Shown piece after piece: positions 47,345 to 54,080 of a stretch of 64,000 nucleotides of DNA. The translations under genes and the position numbers were made by a program. The notes under the pieces are model-generated. The model was given only the letters and a program-made list of their open reading frames with translations, was not told the DNA's origin and did no database searches. Source of the DNA: Bacteroidales bacterium (lineage in GTDB: Bacteria > Bacteroidota > Bacteroidia > Bacteroidales > P3); the NCBI GenBank assembly GCA_024685285.1, contig JAIKVZ010000009.1:1-64000 (forward strand). The letters run 5' to 3'. Positions within the stretch are counted from its first letter, which is position 1, and every line of letters starts with the position of its first letter.

Positions 47345-47950
47345 ATGGAGCCCAACCTGACAACCGACAAAGCAAGACGCGACTACACCTTGGTGCTTGC
47401 CGCCCGCGAGGGTGGTGACCAACGGGCCTATTCGGACCTGATGAAGCACTATTGGGAGCCACTCTATATGCTTATGCTCAAGATGACGGGCAACCCCACC
47501 GAGGCCGACGACTTGACAATCGAAACCTTCGGCAAGGCGTTCTGCCAGATAAACGCCTATACCCCGGTCAACGCCTTCAGCACCTGGCTCTTCTCTATCG
47601 GCACCAACACCGCTATAGACCACATACGCAAGCAACGCTTGGCCACCATAGCCCTTAGCACCATGGCCACCACACGCGACGACGAGGTGTTTGAGTATCC
47701 CATGCCGGCCGACGCCCCCACCCCCGAGGAGGCCATCATAGCAACCCAGCGCCACGAAGTGCTGCGCAACCTGGTGACAAGACTCAAACCCAAATACCGC
47801 CAGCTCGTCGAATTGCGTTTCTTCGACGAACTTTCATACGATGAGATTGCCTCCCGCACCGGTCTGCCTTTGAGCACGGTAAAGATACGACTGATGAGGG
47901 CCCGCAACCTAATGGCCGATATGGTAGCCGGCAGAAAGGAGCAGCTGTAG
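47345..47950 (+). CDS. ECF-family RNA polymerase sigma factor
   Basis: A 201-aa sigma-70-family factor with region 2 (ALMKHYWEPLYMLMLKMTG-like helix pair, EADDLTIETFGKAF, FSTWLFSIGTNTAIDHIRKQR) and region 4 (KYRQLVELRFFDELSYDEIASRTGLPLSTVKIRLMRARNLM), and no region 3. ECF factors usually answer envelope stress, and many pair with an anti-sigma gene, but no anti-sigma is encoded next to this one. It starts 13 bases after the GT2 gene and ends 2 bases before an outer-membrane protein gene, in the same operon. Confidence 0.92.
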   Translation: MEPNLTTDKARRDYTLVLAAREGGDQRAYSDLMKHYWEPLYMLMLKMTGNPTEADDLTIETFGKAFCQINAYTPVNAFSTWLFSIGTNTAIDHIRKQRLATIALSTMATTRDDEVFEYPMPADAPTPEEAIIATQRHEVLRNLVTRLKPKYRQLVELRFFDELSYDEIASRTGLPLSTVKIRLMRARNLMADMVAGRKEQL

Positions 47951-47952
47951 CC

Positions 47953-48855
47953 ATGCCACGCCGCGCCGCCATAGCATTGGCAGCCTTTTTGGCCGCCGCC
48001 CTTGCAGCCTCGGCCGACGACTGGGACGTGCACCGATGTAGCGGCCCGGGGCGCCCCACAGGCCTCGCCGCCTACCTCAACGCTGGAATGCTCTGGGCCG
48101 ACAACAATGTAGCCAACTTCTACAACGGCAACCCCAACAACGCCAACACCGTAGAACGCCTGCTTTACAGCAACACCTACGGCCAGCAGATATGGCAGGA
48201 CCTCACCGAGGCCGACCTCATAGCCTCGTCGGTAAGCCACTACTCAATGCTTACAGTGGCCGAGTACGGCAATATGCGCTACGAACCGGGATTCCAGATT
48301 GGCATGGGCTTCCGCTACGACTACCGCTCGGGACTCGGCTGGATGTTGCGGTTCGACCTGGCGCAGCTCACCGCCGTGGGCGCCTTCAACATCGACGCCA
48401 CCAACTCGTCGGCCGTGCTCGAACAACGCGGCCGCTACGTGCGCTGCGGACTCTCGGGCAAAGAGAATCGTATCAATATAGACCTCGGCCTCACCTTCAA
48501 CACCGCCCTGACGCGGATGCTCGACCTCGACATAGCGATAGGCGTAAACGCCAACAACACCAAGGTGATAGCCAGCGACATGACCGTGGCCGGACGCACC
48601 TACTCAATACTCGACATCTGGGGCGGCGAGACACCCAACTACAACGTGGGATCATACGAATACCTCAACCAGGGCGGCCTCGGCGCTGGCGAGTTCGGCG
48701 CGCTGGCACTGTGCTGGCATTTCGAGGGCGTGGGACGCGTGAGCCTGGGCTACAACCTCTACCACACCCGCATCAACCTCGAGGGATACTCGGCCGACGG
48801 CTGGCAGCATAACCTCTACTTACGTTTCGAAATCAATAACTTTATATTCATATAA
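47953..48855 (+). CDS. Exported beta-rich (outer-membrane) protein of unknown function, 300 aa
   Basis: No named family is recognised. The start MPRRAAIALAAFLAAALAASA is a signal peptide. The mature part shows alternating-residue strands (FQIGMGFRYDYRSGLGWMLRFDLAQL, RINIDLGLTFNTALTRMLDLDIAIG, VGRVSLGYNLYHTRINL), and the last strand NLYLRFEINNFIFI ends in hydrophobic residues, as in an outer-membrane barrel. Between an ECF sigma gene (2 bases upstream) and a GNAT gene (8 bases downstream), which suggests that it belongs to the same envelope regulon. Confidence 0.75.
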   Translation: MPRRAAIALAAFLAAALAASADDWDVHRCSGPGRPTGLAAYLNAGMLWADNNVANFYNGNPNNANTVERLLYSNTYGQQIWQDLTEADLIASSVSHYSMLTVAEYGNMRYEPGFQIGMGFRYDYRSGLGWMLRFDLAQLTAVGAFNIDATNSSAVLEQRGRYVRCGLSGKENRINIDLGLTFNTALTRMLDLDIAIGVNANNTKVIASDMTVAGRTYSILDIWGGETPNYNVGSYEYLNQGGLGAGEFGALALCWHFEGVGRVSLGYNLYHTRINLEGYSADGWQHNLYLRFEINNFIFI

Positions 48856-48863
48856 ACAAATCG

Positions 48864-49382
48864 ATGATACATTTAACAGAACTGTCCGAATCAGACCATC
48901 CGCATTTTGCGCAAGACCTGTTCGAGGAGGCCTTCCCCGACGACGAGCGGCCTCCGGTTAGCAGCCTCAAACACCGCCCGGCCAATTTTCACTTCACCGT
49001 GGCCACCAACGACGACGAACCAATAGGCCTGCTGACCTACTGGGAGTTCGACGACATGATTTACGTTGAGCATTTCGCCATCGACAGCGACCTGCGCAAC
49101 CAGGGTCTCGGCAAAGTGGTGTTCCTCAACTTCCTATCGCAGCAGAAGGAACAGGTGGTGCTTGAGGTAGAAACGCCGCACAGCGAAGAGTCGGAGCACC
49201 GCCTGGAGTTCTACACCTCCATGGGCTTTTTCCAAAATCCGCAACAATACACACAGCCCCCCTATTTTGAGGGCGGCAACCCCGTTCCGATGCTCATTCT
49301 GTCTAAATACGAGCTCGACGACGACGAATTTTTGGCCATCAAAAACACCTTATACAGAGAGGTTTACAAAATTAATCAGTAA
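48864..49382 (+). CDS. GNAT-family N-acetyltransferase
   Basis: A 172-aa acetyltransferase. The acetyl-CoA binding motif A is at about residues 68-90: VEHFAIDSDLRNQGLGKVVFLNF, with the Q-x-x-G-x-G/A loop NQGLGK. IGLLTYWEFDDMIYV is the preceding strand pair, and EHRLEFYTSMGFF is motif B. The substrate is unknown; the acidic N-terminus (FEEAFPDDERPP) is like those of small regulatory or protein-modifying GNATs. Last gene of the GT2-sigma operon, followed by the tRNA-Arg promoter. Confidence 0.88.
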   Translation: MIHLTELSESDHPHFAQDLFEEAFPDDERPPVSSLKHRPANFHFTVATNDDEPIGLLTYWEFDDMIYVEHFAIDSDLRNQGLGKVVFLNFLSQQKEQVVLEVETPHSEESEHRLEFYTSMGFFQNPQQYTQPPYFEGGNPVPMLILSKYELDDDEFLAIKNTLYREVYKINQ

Positions 49383-49397
49383 AAAAACAAAAAAAAA

Positions 49398-49429
49398 TTT
49401 GGCCAATACCAAAAAAGGTTGTACTTTTG
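49398..49429 (+). promoter_or_regulatory. Promoter of tRNA-Arg
   Basis: TTTG (49398-49401), 20 bases, TACTTTTG (49422-49429): both boxes match the Bacteroidota consensus. The start of the tRNA is 39 bases downstream. The following GCACTCGCTTTC also occurs, with one change, behind the tRNA-Val promoter. Confidence 0.85.
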
Positions 49430-49468
49430 CACTCGCTTTCAGGGACAGAAACACCTCAAGCAAGTCAA

Positions 49469-49545
49469 GGCTCCTTAGCTCAACTGAATAGAGCATCTGA
49501 CTACGGATCAGAAGGTTGCAGGTTTGAATCCTGCAGGAGTCACCA
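49469..49545 (+). tRNA. tRNA-Arg, anticodon ACG
   Basis: The acceptor stem GGCTCCT (49469-49475) pairs with AGGAGTC (49535-49541) with one G-T, followed by A and an encoded CCA at 49543-49545. The anticodon stem TCTGA/TCAGA holds the loop CTACGGA, giving ACG, and the T-loop GTTTGAATC is standard. ACG is normally read as ICG after A34 deamination, covering CGU, CGC and CGA. Confidence 0.97.
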
Positions 49546-49547
49546 CC

Positions 49548-49579
49548 CGGGGAAACGCCACAACGAATCCCCGTTTTTT
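49548..49579 (+). terminator. Terminator of tRNA-Arg
   Basis: CGGGGA (49548-49553) pairs with TCCCCG (49568-49573) and is followed by six T. It begins three bases after the tRNA CCA end. Confidence 0.92.
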
Positions 49580-49623
49580 ATGCCCACAAGCCACGCCTAA
49601 CCGCAGCCAAATCCGTTACCGCC

Positions 49624-50124
49624 ATGACGTTCAACACAGCCCCCTGCACAGCACAGCACCTGCAGCTCGTCATGAGCCTACAGCAGCAGGCCCTCGACAC
49701 CGCCGGCGACAACGGCACACTGCGCCGCAACAGCCCCGAAATGCTGGCAGCCTGCCTGCACAAGCCGCACCTTACGCTGGGGGCGTGGGCCGGCAACACA
49801 CTGGCGGCCATTGCCATACTCTACGTGCCAACCCCGGGCGACCCCGAGGACCTCGCGCCACTGCTCTCGCACCCGTCGGAAGTGGCCTCGGCCAACTACA
49901 AACTATGCATCGTGGCACCACCCTACCGCGGGCACGGACTGCAGCGCATCCTCGGCGCCGAACTCGAGCGGCAAGCCAGCCAACGTGGCATTGGGCAACT
50001 GTGCGCCACCGTGTCGCCTCTCAACGCCGCCAGCCTGTACAACCTGCAACGCCTCGGCTACCACATAGACCGCGAGCTGCAGAAATACGGTTCCACGCGG
50101 TTACTCGTGTATAAAACACTTTAA
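49624..50124 (+). CDS. GNAT-family N-acetyltransferase, second copy type
   Basis: A 166-aa acetyltransferase with the motif-A region ANYKLCIVAPPYRGHGLQRILGAELERQA, where RGHGLQ is the acetyl-CoA loop, and a motif-B ending AASLYNLQRLGYHIDRELQKYG. The N-terminal half (QQQALDTAGDNGTLRRNSPEML) is the substrate side. It is not closely similar to the GNAT at 48864 and lies alone between two tRNA genes, so it may not be co-transcribed with either. The sequence composition is GC-rich like the core genome. Substrate unknown. Confidence 0.85.
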   Translation: MTFNTAPCTAQHLQLVMSLQQQALDTAGDNGTLRRNSPEMLAACLHKPHLTLGAWAGNTLAAIAILYVPTPGDPEDLAPLLSHPSEVASANYKLCIVAPPYRGHGLQRILGAELERQASQRGIGQLCATVSPLNAASLYNLQRLGYHIDRELQKYGSTRLLVYKTL

Positions 50125-50526
50125 GCCGAGCGCACCAACAACCTGTAAACCAGCGGTATCAGCTCACTGATATCAAGCGTTGGTCAAATAAGCATCGGTC
50201 GCCTATTACCCAGCCAGGTATCATATTTAATTCAACCCACTGAAAATTAAAACATAATACATTTTAACAAGTTTCAGGGCCGATATTAATCATTACCGTT
50301 CAAAAAAAGCCAAAAGATGTGCCACAGGGAGCAAAGTGCGTCGGGCTACGGCGGCGGAGTCTATCAAAAAACAGATATACTAAACACTGACACACTGCAT
50401 TTTAAGCAGACAGGGGATTGAAAAAGACAAAAAAAATTTGTCGTTTCAAAAAAAAGTCGTACTTTTGCACCCGCTTTCGAGCGAACGAGAGCCCTCCTGC
50501 CTGGCAGGAGCCGCGCCACACTCAAC
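50125..50526. other. Gene-free stretch between GNAT and tRNA-Val, with a decayed repeat copy
   Basis: This 402-base gap has no convincing gene. At 50164-50260 two palindrome-like units (CACTGATATCAAG and CACTGAAAAT) flank a section with GCATCGG, the same arrangement and tail as the composite repeat elsewhere, but without the conserved G-rich core. It looks like a degraded minus-strand copy. From 50280 to 50400 I see nothing, and the tRNA-Val promoter follows. Confidence 0.5.
50437..50467 (+). promoter_or_regulatory. Promoter of tRNA-Val
   Basis: TTTG (50437-50440), 19 bases, TACTTTTG (50460-50467). Both boxes match the consensus. The leader GCACCCGCTTTC resembles that of the tRNA-Arg transcript. 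Confidence 0.85.
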
Positions 50527-50601
50527 GGTCTGTTAGCTCAGTTGGTTTAGAGCGCTTCCTTCACACGGAAGAGGTCGAGAGTTCGAATCTCCCACAGACC
50601 A
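50527..50601 (+). tRNA. tRNA-Val, anticodon CAC
   Basis: The acceptor stem GGTCTGT (50527-50533) pairs with ACAGACC (50594-50600), then A; the CCA end is not encoded. The anticodon stem CTTCC/GGAAG holds the loop TTCACAC, giving CAC. The T-loop GTTCGAATC is standard. The CAC species reads only GUG. Confidence 0.97.
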
Positions 50602-50604
50602 CCC

Positions 50605-50631
50605 AAAAGCCCCTGCAAAGGGGCTTTTTTA
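50605..50631 (+). terminator. Terminator of tRNA-Val
   Basis: AAAGCCCC pairs with GGGGCTTT around a short loop (TGCAAA side), followed by T's. It begins immediately after the tRNA. Confidence 0.92.
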
Positions 50632-50674
50632 TTGCTACAACTCACTGTATTTCAGTATATCCACTTGTTCGTAT

Positions 50675-50980
50675 GTGTTTCATTTCGAGTTTGTTTATGG
50701 AAAACCGCTTATCCCTACAGAGGATGAGTTCGGTAGAATATTCGGCGAAGAGTTCGGTACAAAGTTCGGTACAAAATTCGGTACAAATGACAAAAAGTTG
50801 TTGTTATTGCTCTATTCCAACCCCTCACTCACAGGCCGGGAGATAGCTGCACGCATAGGTCTAAGTCAACGTGGCATGGAAAAACAGATTAAACGGTTAA
50901 AAGACCTGGGGGTCATTACCCGCGTAGGCAGCAACAAAGGCGGCCACTGGGAAGTTATCAGCAACGAGGCCGAAGGATAA
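50675..50980 (+). pseudogene. 5'-truncated winged-helix gene (C-terminal tail of an AlbA/Schlafen-type ATP-binding protein?)
   Basis: The frame encodes about 101 aa from a GTG at 50675 and has no ATG before the helix-turn-helix; it stays open upstream to the tRNA. The sequence has an FGxKFGT tandem (FGEEFGTKFGTKFGTNDKK) and then a winged-helix: LLLLLYSNPSLTGREIAARIGLSQRGMEKQIKRLKDLGVITRVGSNKGGHWEVI. This FG-repeat linker and wing is like the C-terminal end of large AlbA_2/divergent-AAA proteins, so I read it as a remnant with its front lost next to the tRNA terminator. A small intact DNA-binding protein from the GTG is possible. No promoter is seen for it. Confidence 0.55.
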
Positions 50981-51057
50981 AAGATAGAAAATATCAAAGA
51001 AAAATAGTATCTTTGGCTTCACCGACGTCACTTCATTTCGGATATGGAAAAATAAAT

Positions 51058-51088
51058 TTTGCCATATCGCTCAACTTTCGTAACTTTG
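51058..51088 (+). promoter_or_regulatory. Promoter of the structured leader and restriction-modification gene
   Basis: TTTG (51058-51061), 19 bases, TAACTTTG (51081-51088): full matches at the correct spacing. The transcript should begin near 51095, giving a leader of about 236 nt before ATG 51331. A second box TATCTTTG at 51008-51015 has no -33 partner. Confidence 0.8.
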
Positions 51089-51186
51089 CAATTCGGAAAC
51101 AACAAAACAATAATCATAAAATGACATAAAAACAGAGAAATAGAATAACGATAAATAAATGAAATAAAGCGTTTTGGCTTTTCTTT

Positions 51187-51317
51187 GTACATCTGAAATC
51201 TCGACAATTTCAACTATGCTACGCAAGAAAGGGAAACGTTCGCGGGTATCCGTGAGCTTTCTTGTTTGTAGCATAGGTAGTCGAGAACCTCAGATGTGAG
51301 CAGAAAGTTTCACGGAT
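51187..51317 (+). ncRNA. Structured leader RNA with nested helices and a possible pseudoknot
   Basis: Four helices nest in one long imperfect hairpin: ACATCTGA 51189-51196 with TCAGATGT 51290-51297; TCTCGAC 51199-51205 with GTCGAGA 51280-51286; TATGCTAC 51215-51222 with GTAGCATA 51268-51275; CAAGAAAG 51224-51231 with CTTTCTTG 51257-51264. All are perfect. In addition the apical loop ATCCGTGA (51248-51255) is fully complementary to TCACGGAT (51310-51317) outside the hairpin, 14 bases before ATG 51331. This looks like a cis-acting RNA or small RNA. I do not recognise a known family. Alternatively it is a DNA palindrome at an island boundary, but the external loop pairing favours RNA. Function unknown. 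Confidence 0.65.
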
Positions 51318-51330
51318 TATTTATTCCCTT

Positions 51331-53721
51331 ATGAGAAAAACAAAAAAAATCGAAGCAGATACAGACGATATCGTTCGTGATTTCTTTATGAATTACGAAG
51401 AGGATGTCATTGTAGAACGTCAGAAAAGTTCTAATCCAATAATTGACAAATTATTAAACAATGCTTCCAAAAGGGGCACCGGAAAGGGATATCCTGACTT
51501 AATTATTCAGTATAAACACGATAAGAATTTCATTATCGTAATTGAAAATAAACCCGATAAGATATATCACGAAAGCGAAAACCATAATCTATATGATAAA
51601 TATGCTGTAGATGGTGCTCTTCTTTATGCTTCATACCTATCAAAATCATTCGATGTACTAGCCATTGCTATTAGTGGAGTAGAAAAAGATGATTTGAAGG
51701 TTTCTCATTACTTACACCTCAAGGACGAGCCTCGCCCATTTCAGTATTTTGGTGACAAACTTCTTAGCCCCAACAATTATTATTCTGGATTAACTAAGTC
51801 GGAAGAGAAAAAACGTCAGGATTATGACAAACTCCTAGATTATACTCGGATACTAAACACCAAACTCCATCAAATGAATATTGATGAGGCCGAAAGATGT
51901 ATCCTTGCAAGTTGTATTCTTTTAGCGCTTAGGTTACCTCATTTTAAAACCTATTATAAGACTGAGGATAATCAAAAAATACTCGCCTCTCACATGATTA
52001 ATGATGTGATGGATTGGTTCAAAAAGAAAAAAATCAGCGATGATAAGTATAAGGCCATTAGTTCAAAATACGCAACAATAGAAGGAATGTTTGCAAAAGA
52101 ATCAGATCATAATTCACTTAGAGATCTGATTGAAGATATGGATACAAATATTGATGCGTTTGAAAAGACAAACCGTTATTACGACGTACTGGGACAACTG
52201 TATGTTGCCTTCCTAAGATATGCAAATACCAGTAATGACCTCGGCGTTGTACTTACACCAACACATATTACGGAATTCTTTACTGAAGTAGCAGGAATTA
52301 ATATGAACTCAGTCGTATTTGATAACTGCACAGGGACATGTGGATTTTTAATCGCAGCCATGAGTAAGATGATTATTGATGCACAGGGAGATGATGACGC
52401 CATCAAATCAATCCAGAAAAATCAGCTTATCGGCATAGAACGGAATGATAAAATGTACTGTTTGGCTGCATCAAATATGGCCATACATGGAGATGGACAA
52501 ACTCATATATATTTGGATAGTGGTCTTAACTCAAAACTTATAGCTGAAATAAAACGAGGTGTCAAGGATAAGGAAACCGGAAATGTATTCAAGCCGACGG
52601 TTGGTTTCCTAAACCCTCCGTACAAGTCTGATAAGAAAAAGGATATAGAAGAACTGGAATTTGTTAAATGGAATTTAGAGGCACTTGTTGAAGGAGGAAC
52701 ATGTGTGGCTATTGTCCCAATGCAATGTGCTATAGCAGGTAGCCGAAATAAAAAAACATATGCCCTAAAAAAAGATTTACTCGAACAGCATACTCTTGAG
52801 GCAGTATTCTCTATGCCCGATGAATTATTTTATAACTCGGATAAAAGCGTAGTAACATGCGTCATGGTCTTTACTGCTCATAAAAAGCATCAGGATGATA
52901 AGGATACCTTTTTTGGCTACTTCAAAGATGATGGGTTTGAAAAGCGAAAAAAACTCGGCCGAATTGATGCACACGGTAAATGGCATAGTATCATGCAGGA
53001 GTGGCTTAAATTATATAGAAATAATACTAATGTATCTGGGATAAGTGTTAGTAAACATGTCTCAGCAAAGGACGAATGGTGTGCAGAGGCTTACATGGAA
53101 ACCAATTATAAGTCTCTTACAAAGCAAATGTTTATGGCTTCTGTTCGTAATTATATTAATTATAAAATCTTTTTTAATAAAAACACTAATGATATTATTT
53201 ACGCACCAGTGCAGACTACCCTATTGGAACTAAATACGGAAAAATGGAAAACATTTGTGTTGAGCGACAAAAAAAACGAAAAATGTTTATTTAAGATAAA
53301 AGGATCCAAAACAACACCAGTGTCGGAATTAGAACTTTGTGGCGAAGGTGACTACCCCTATGTCACAACGCAAGCAACCACTAATGGAGTAAAATGTTTT
53401 TATGACTACCATTCTGAAGAAGGTAGCTGTTTTACGATTGATAGTGCGGTGAAAGGATACTGTTCGTGGCACGAAGAACCGTTTTCTGCTTCAGATCATG
53501 TAGAGAAATTATTACCACAATTTAAGTGCAATAATTACATTGCAATGTTTTTGGTGACTATAATTAACCTTGAACAATATAGGTATAACTATGGTTTAAA
53601 ATGCAATCAAACGAGAATAAAAAACATTAAAATAAAATTGCCTATAGACCCTGATGGCAATCCAGACTGGCAGTTCATGGAGAATTACATCAAATCACTA
53701 CCGTATTCAAAGAATCTATAG
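51331..53721 (+). CDS. Single-chain restriction-modification enzyme (nuclease + N6-adenine methylase + target-recognition domain; type IIG-like)
   Basis: A 796-aa enzyme likely to both methylate and cut DNA. The N-terminal nuclease has the PD-(D/E)xK pattern in GYPDLIIQ and VIENKPDK (Asp56, Glu72, Lys74), a type I HsdR-like fold. A helical region (about 160-300) corresponds to the HsdM N-domain. The N6-adenine methylase has motif X GVVLTP (305-310), motif I DNCTGTCGF (331-339) and motif IV NPPY (428-431). The C-terminal part (about 655-790) looks like an HsdS-type recognition domain (SELELCGEGDYPYVTTQAT, CFTIDSAVKGYCSW). No separate HsdS, HsdR helicase or methylase lies beside it. The gene is much more AT-rich than its surroundings and follows an unusual leader RNA. 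Likely acquired by transfer. Confidence 0.88.
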   Translation: MRKTKKIEADTDDIVRDFFMNYEEDVIVERQKSSNPIIDKLLNNASKRGTGKGYPDLIIQYKHDKNFIIVIENKPDKIYHESENHNLYDKYAVDGALLYASYLSKSFDVLAIAISGVEKDDLKVSHYLHLKDEPRPFQYFGDKLLSPNNYYSGLTKSEEKKRQDYDKLLDYTRILNTKLHQMNIDEAERCILASCILLALRLPHFKTYYKTEDNQKILASHMINDVMDWFKKKKISDDKYKAISSKYATIEGMFAKESDHNSLRDLIEDMDTNIDAFEKTNRYYDVLGQLYVAFLRYANTSNDLGVVLTPTHITEFFTEVAGINMNSVVFDNCTGTCGFLIAAMSKMIIDAQGDDDAIKSIQKNQLIGIERNDKMYCLAASNMAIHGDGQTHIYLDSGLNSKLIAEIKRGVKDKETGNVFKPTVGFLNPPYKSDKKKDIEELEFVKWNLEALVEGGTCVAIVPMQCAIAGSRNKKTYALKKDLLEQHTLEAVFSMPDELFYNSDKSVVTCVMVFTAHKKHQDDKDTFFGYFKDDGFEKRKKLGRIDAHGKWHSIMQEWLKLYRNNTNVSGISVSKHVSAKDEWCAEAYMETNYKSLTKQMFMASVRNYINYKIFFNKNTNDIIYAPVQTTLLELNTEKWKTFVLSDKKNEKCLFKIKGSKTTPVSELELCGEGDYPYVTTQATTNGVKCFYDYHSEEGSCFTIDSAVKGYCSWHEEPFSASDHVEKLLPQFKCNNYIAMFLVTIINLEQYRYNYGLKCNQTRIKNIKIKLPIDPDGNPDWQFMENYIKSLPYSKNL

Positions 53722-53754
53722 CTTTAGCCCTATCTTATATTAAATGTGAAGAGG

Positions 53755-53784
53755 AGCCATCAGGCGTGACGGCTTCATTTTTTA
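53755..53784 (+). terminator. Terminator of the restriction-modification gene
   Basis: AGCC (53755-53758) and TCA pair with TGA and GGCT (53771-53774) with one mismatch, followed by TCATTTTTT. It begins 34 bases after the stop. Confidence 0.7.
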
Positions 53785-53794
53785 CAAATAAAAC

Positions 53795-53825
53795 TTGCCG
53801 GTGTCGGCAAAAAGTCGTATCTTTG
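53795..53825 (+). promoter_or_regulatory. Promoter of the helix-turn-helix stub, with a palindrome at its -33 element
   Basis: TTG (53795-53797), 20 bases, TATCTTTG (53818-53825). A perfect hairpin or operator TTGCCG-GTGT-CGGCAA (53795-53810) covers the -33 element, and AAAACTTGCCG recurs at 53840-53850. Such a site could be bound by the encoded HTH protein, or by the intact relative of it. Confidence 0.6.
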
Positions 53826-53856
53826 CAGCGTGTTTCTATAAAAACTTGCCGATAAG

Positions 53857-53958
53857 ATGGAGGATTTGTCTGTCATTCAATATGCCGAGAAATATGGCGT
53901 CAGCGAGCGTACCGCCAGAAACTACTGCGCTACAGGAAATTTCAAGATTACATACTGA
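53857..53958 (+). pseudogene. Truncated helix-turn-helix protein, 33 codons
   Basis: The frame encodes a short protein starting MEDLSVIQYAEKYGVSERTARNYC and stopping 9 codons later. The first 25 residues fit the N-terminal helix-turn-helix of Bacteroidales DNA-binding or Fic-type proteins (a pattern like xLTVxEYAxKYGVSxRTVRNYxAxGK), in which the recognition helix should be followed by a wing and a longer domain that are absent here. It has a good promoter, so it may still be expressed. I read it as a remnant of an island gene. Confidence 0.55.
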
Positions 53959-54062
53959 TTAATGAATTGGACAACAAGGGCTATATTAACACAACTCACA
54001 CGTGGTTGTGGTGAAAAATCACTTTTTGTTGCCGGATTGCCAGTAAAATCAAAATTTTTTCG

Positions 54063-54070
54063 TATCTTTG
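54063..54070 (+). promoter_or_regulatory. -7 promoter box of the nucleotide-sugar dehydrogenase
   Basis: TATCTTTG with the same CAGC that follows the box at 53818, a full match. A TTG lies 23 bases upstream. The start would be close to the first ATG 54081, or to 54093, the third in-frame ATG. Confidence 0.6.
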
Positions 54071-54080
54071 CAGCCGAAAT

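Noticed and set aside
49624-50124. Gene considered as duplicate of the GNAT at 48864
   Set aside because: The two share only the acetyltransferase fold and motif positions, not enough identity to suggest recent duplication.
51028-51274. Two short minus-strand open frames in the leader region
   Set aside because: They lie opposite the structured leader, contain no domain features and are explained by AT-rich inverted repeats.
50602-54060. Possible retron or CRISPR-related element around the structured RNA
   Set aside because: No reverse transcriptase, Cas protein or spaced direct repeats are present.
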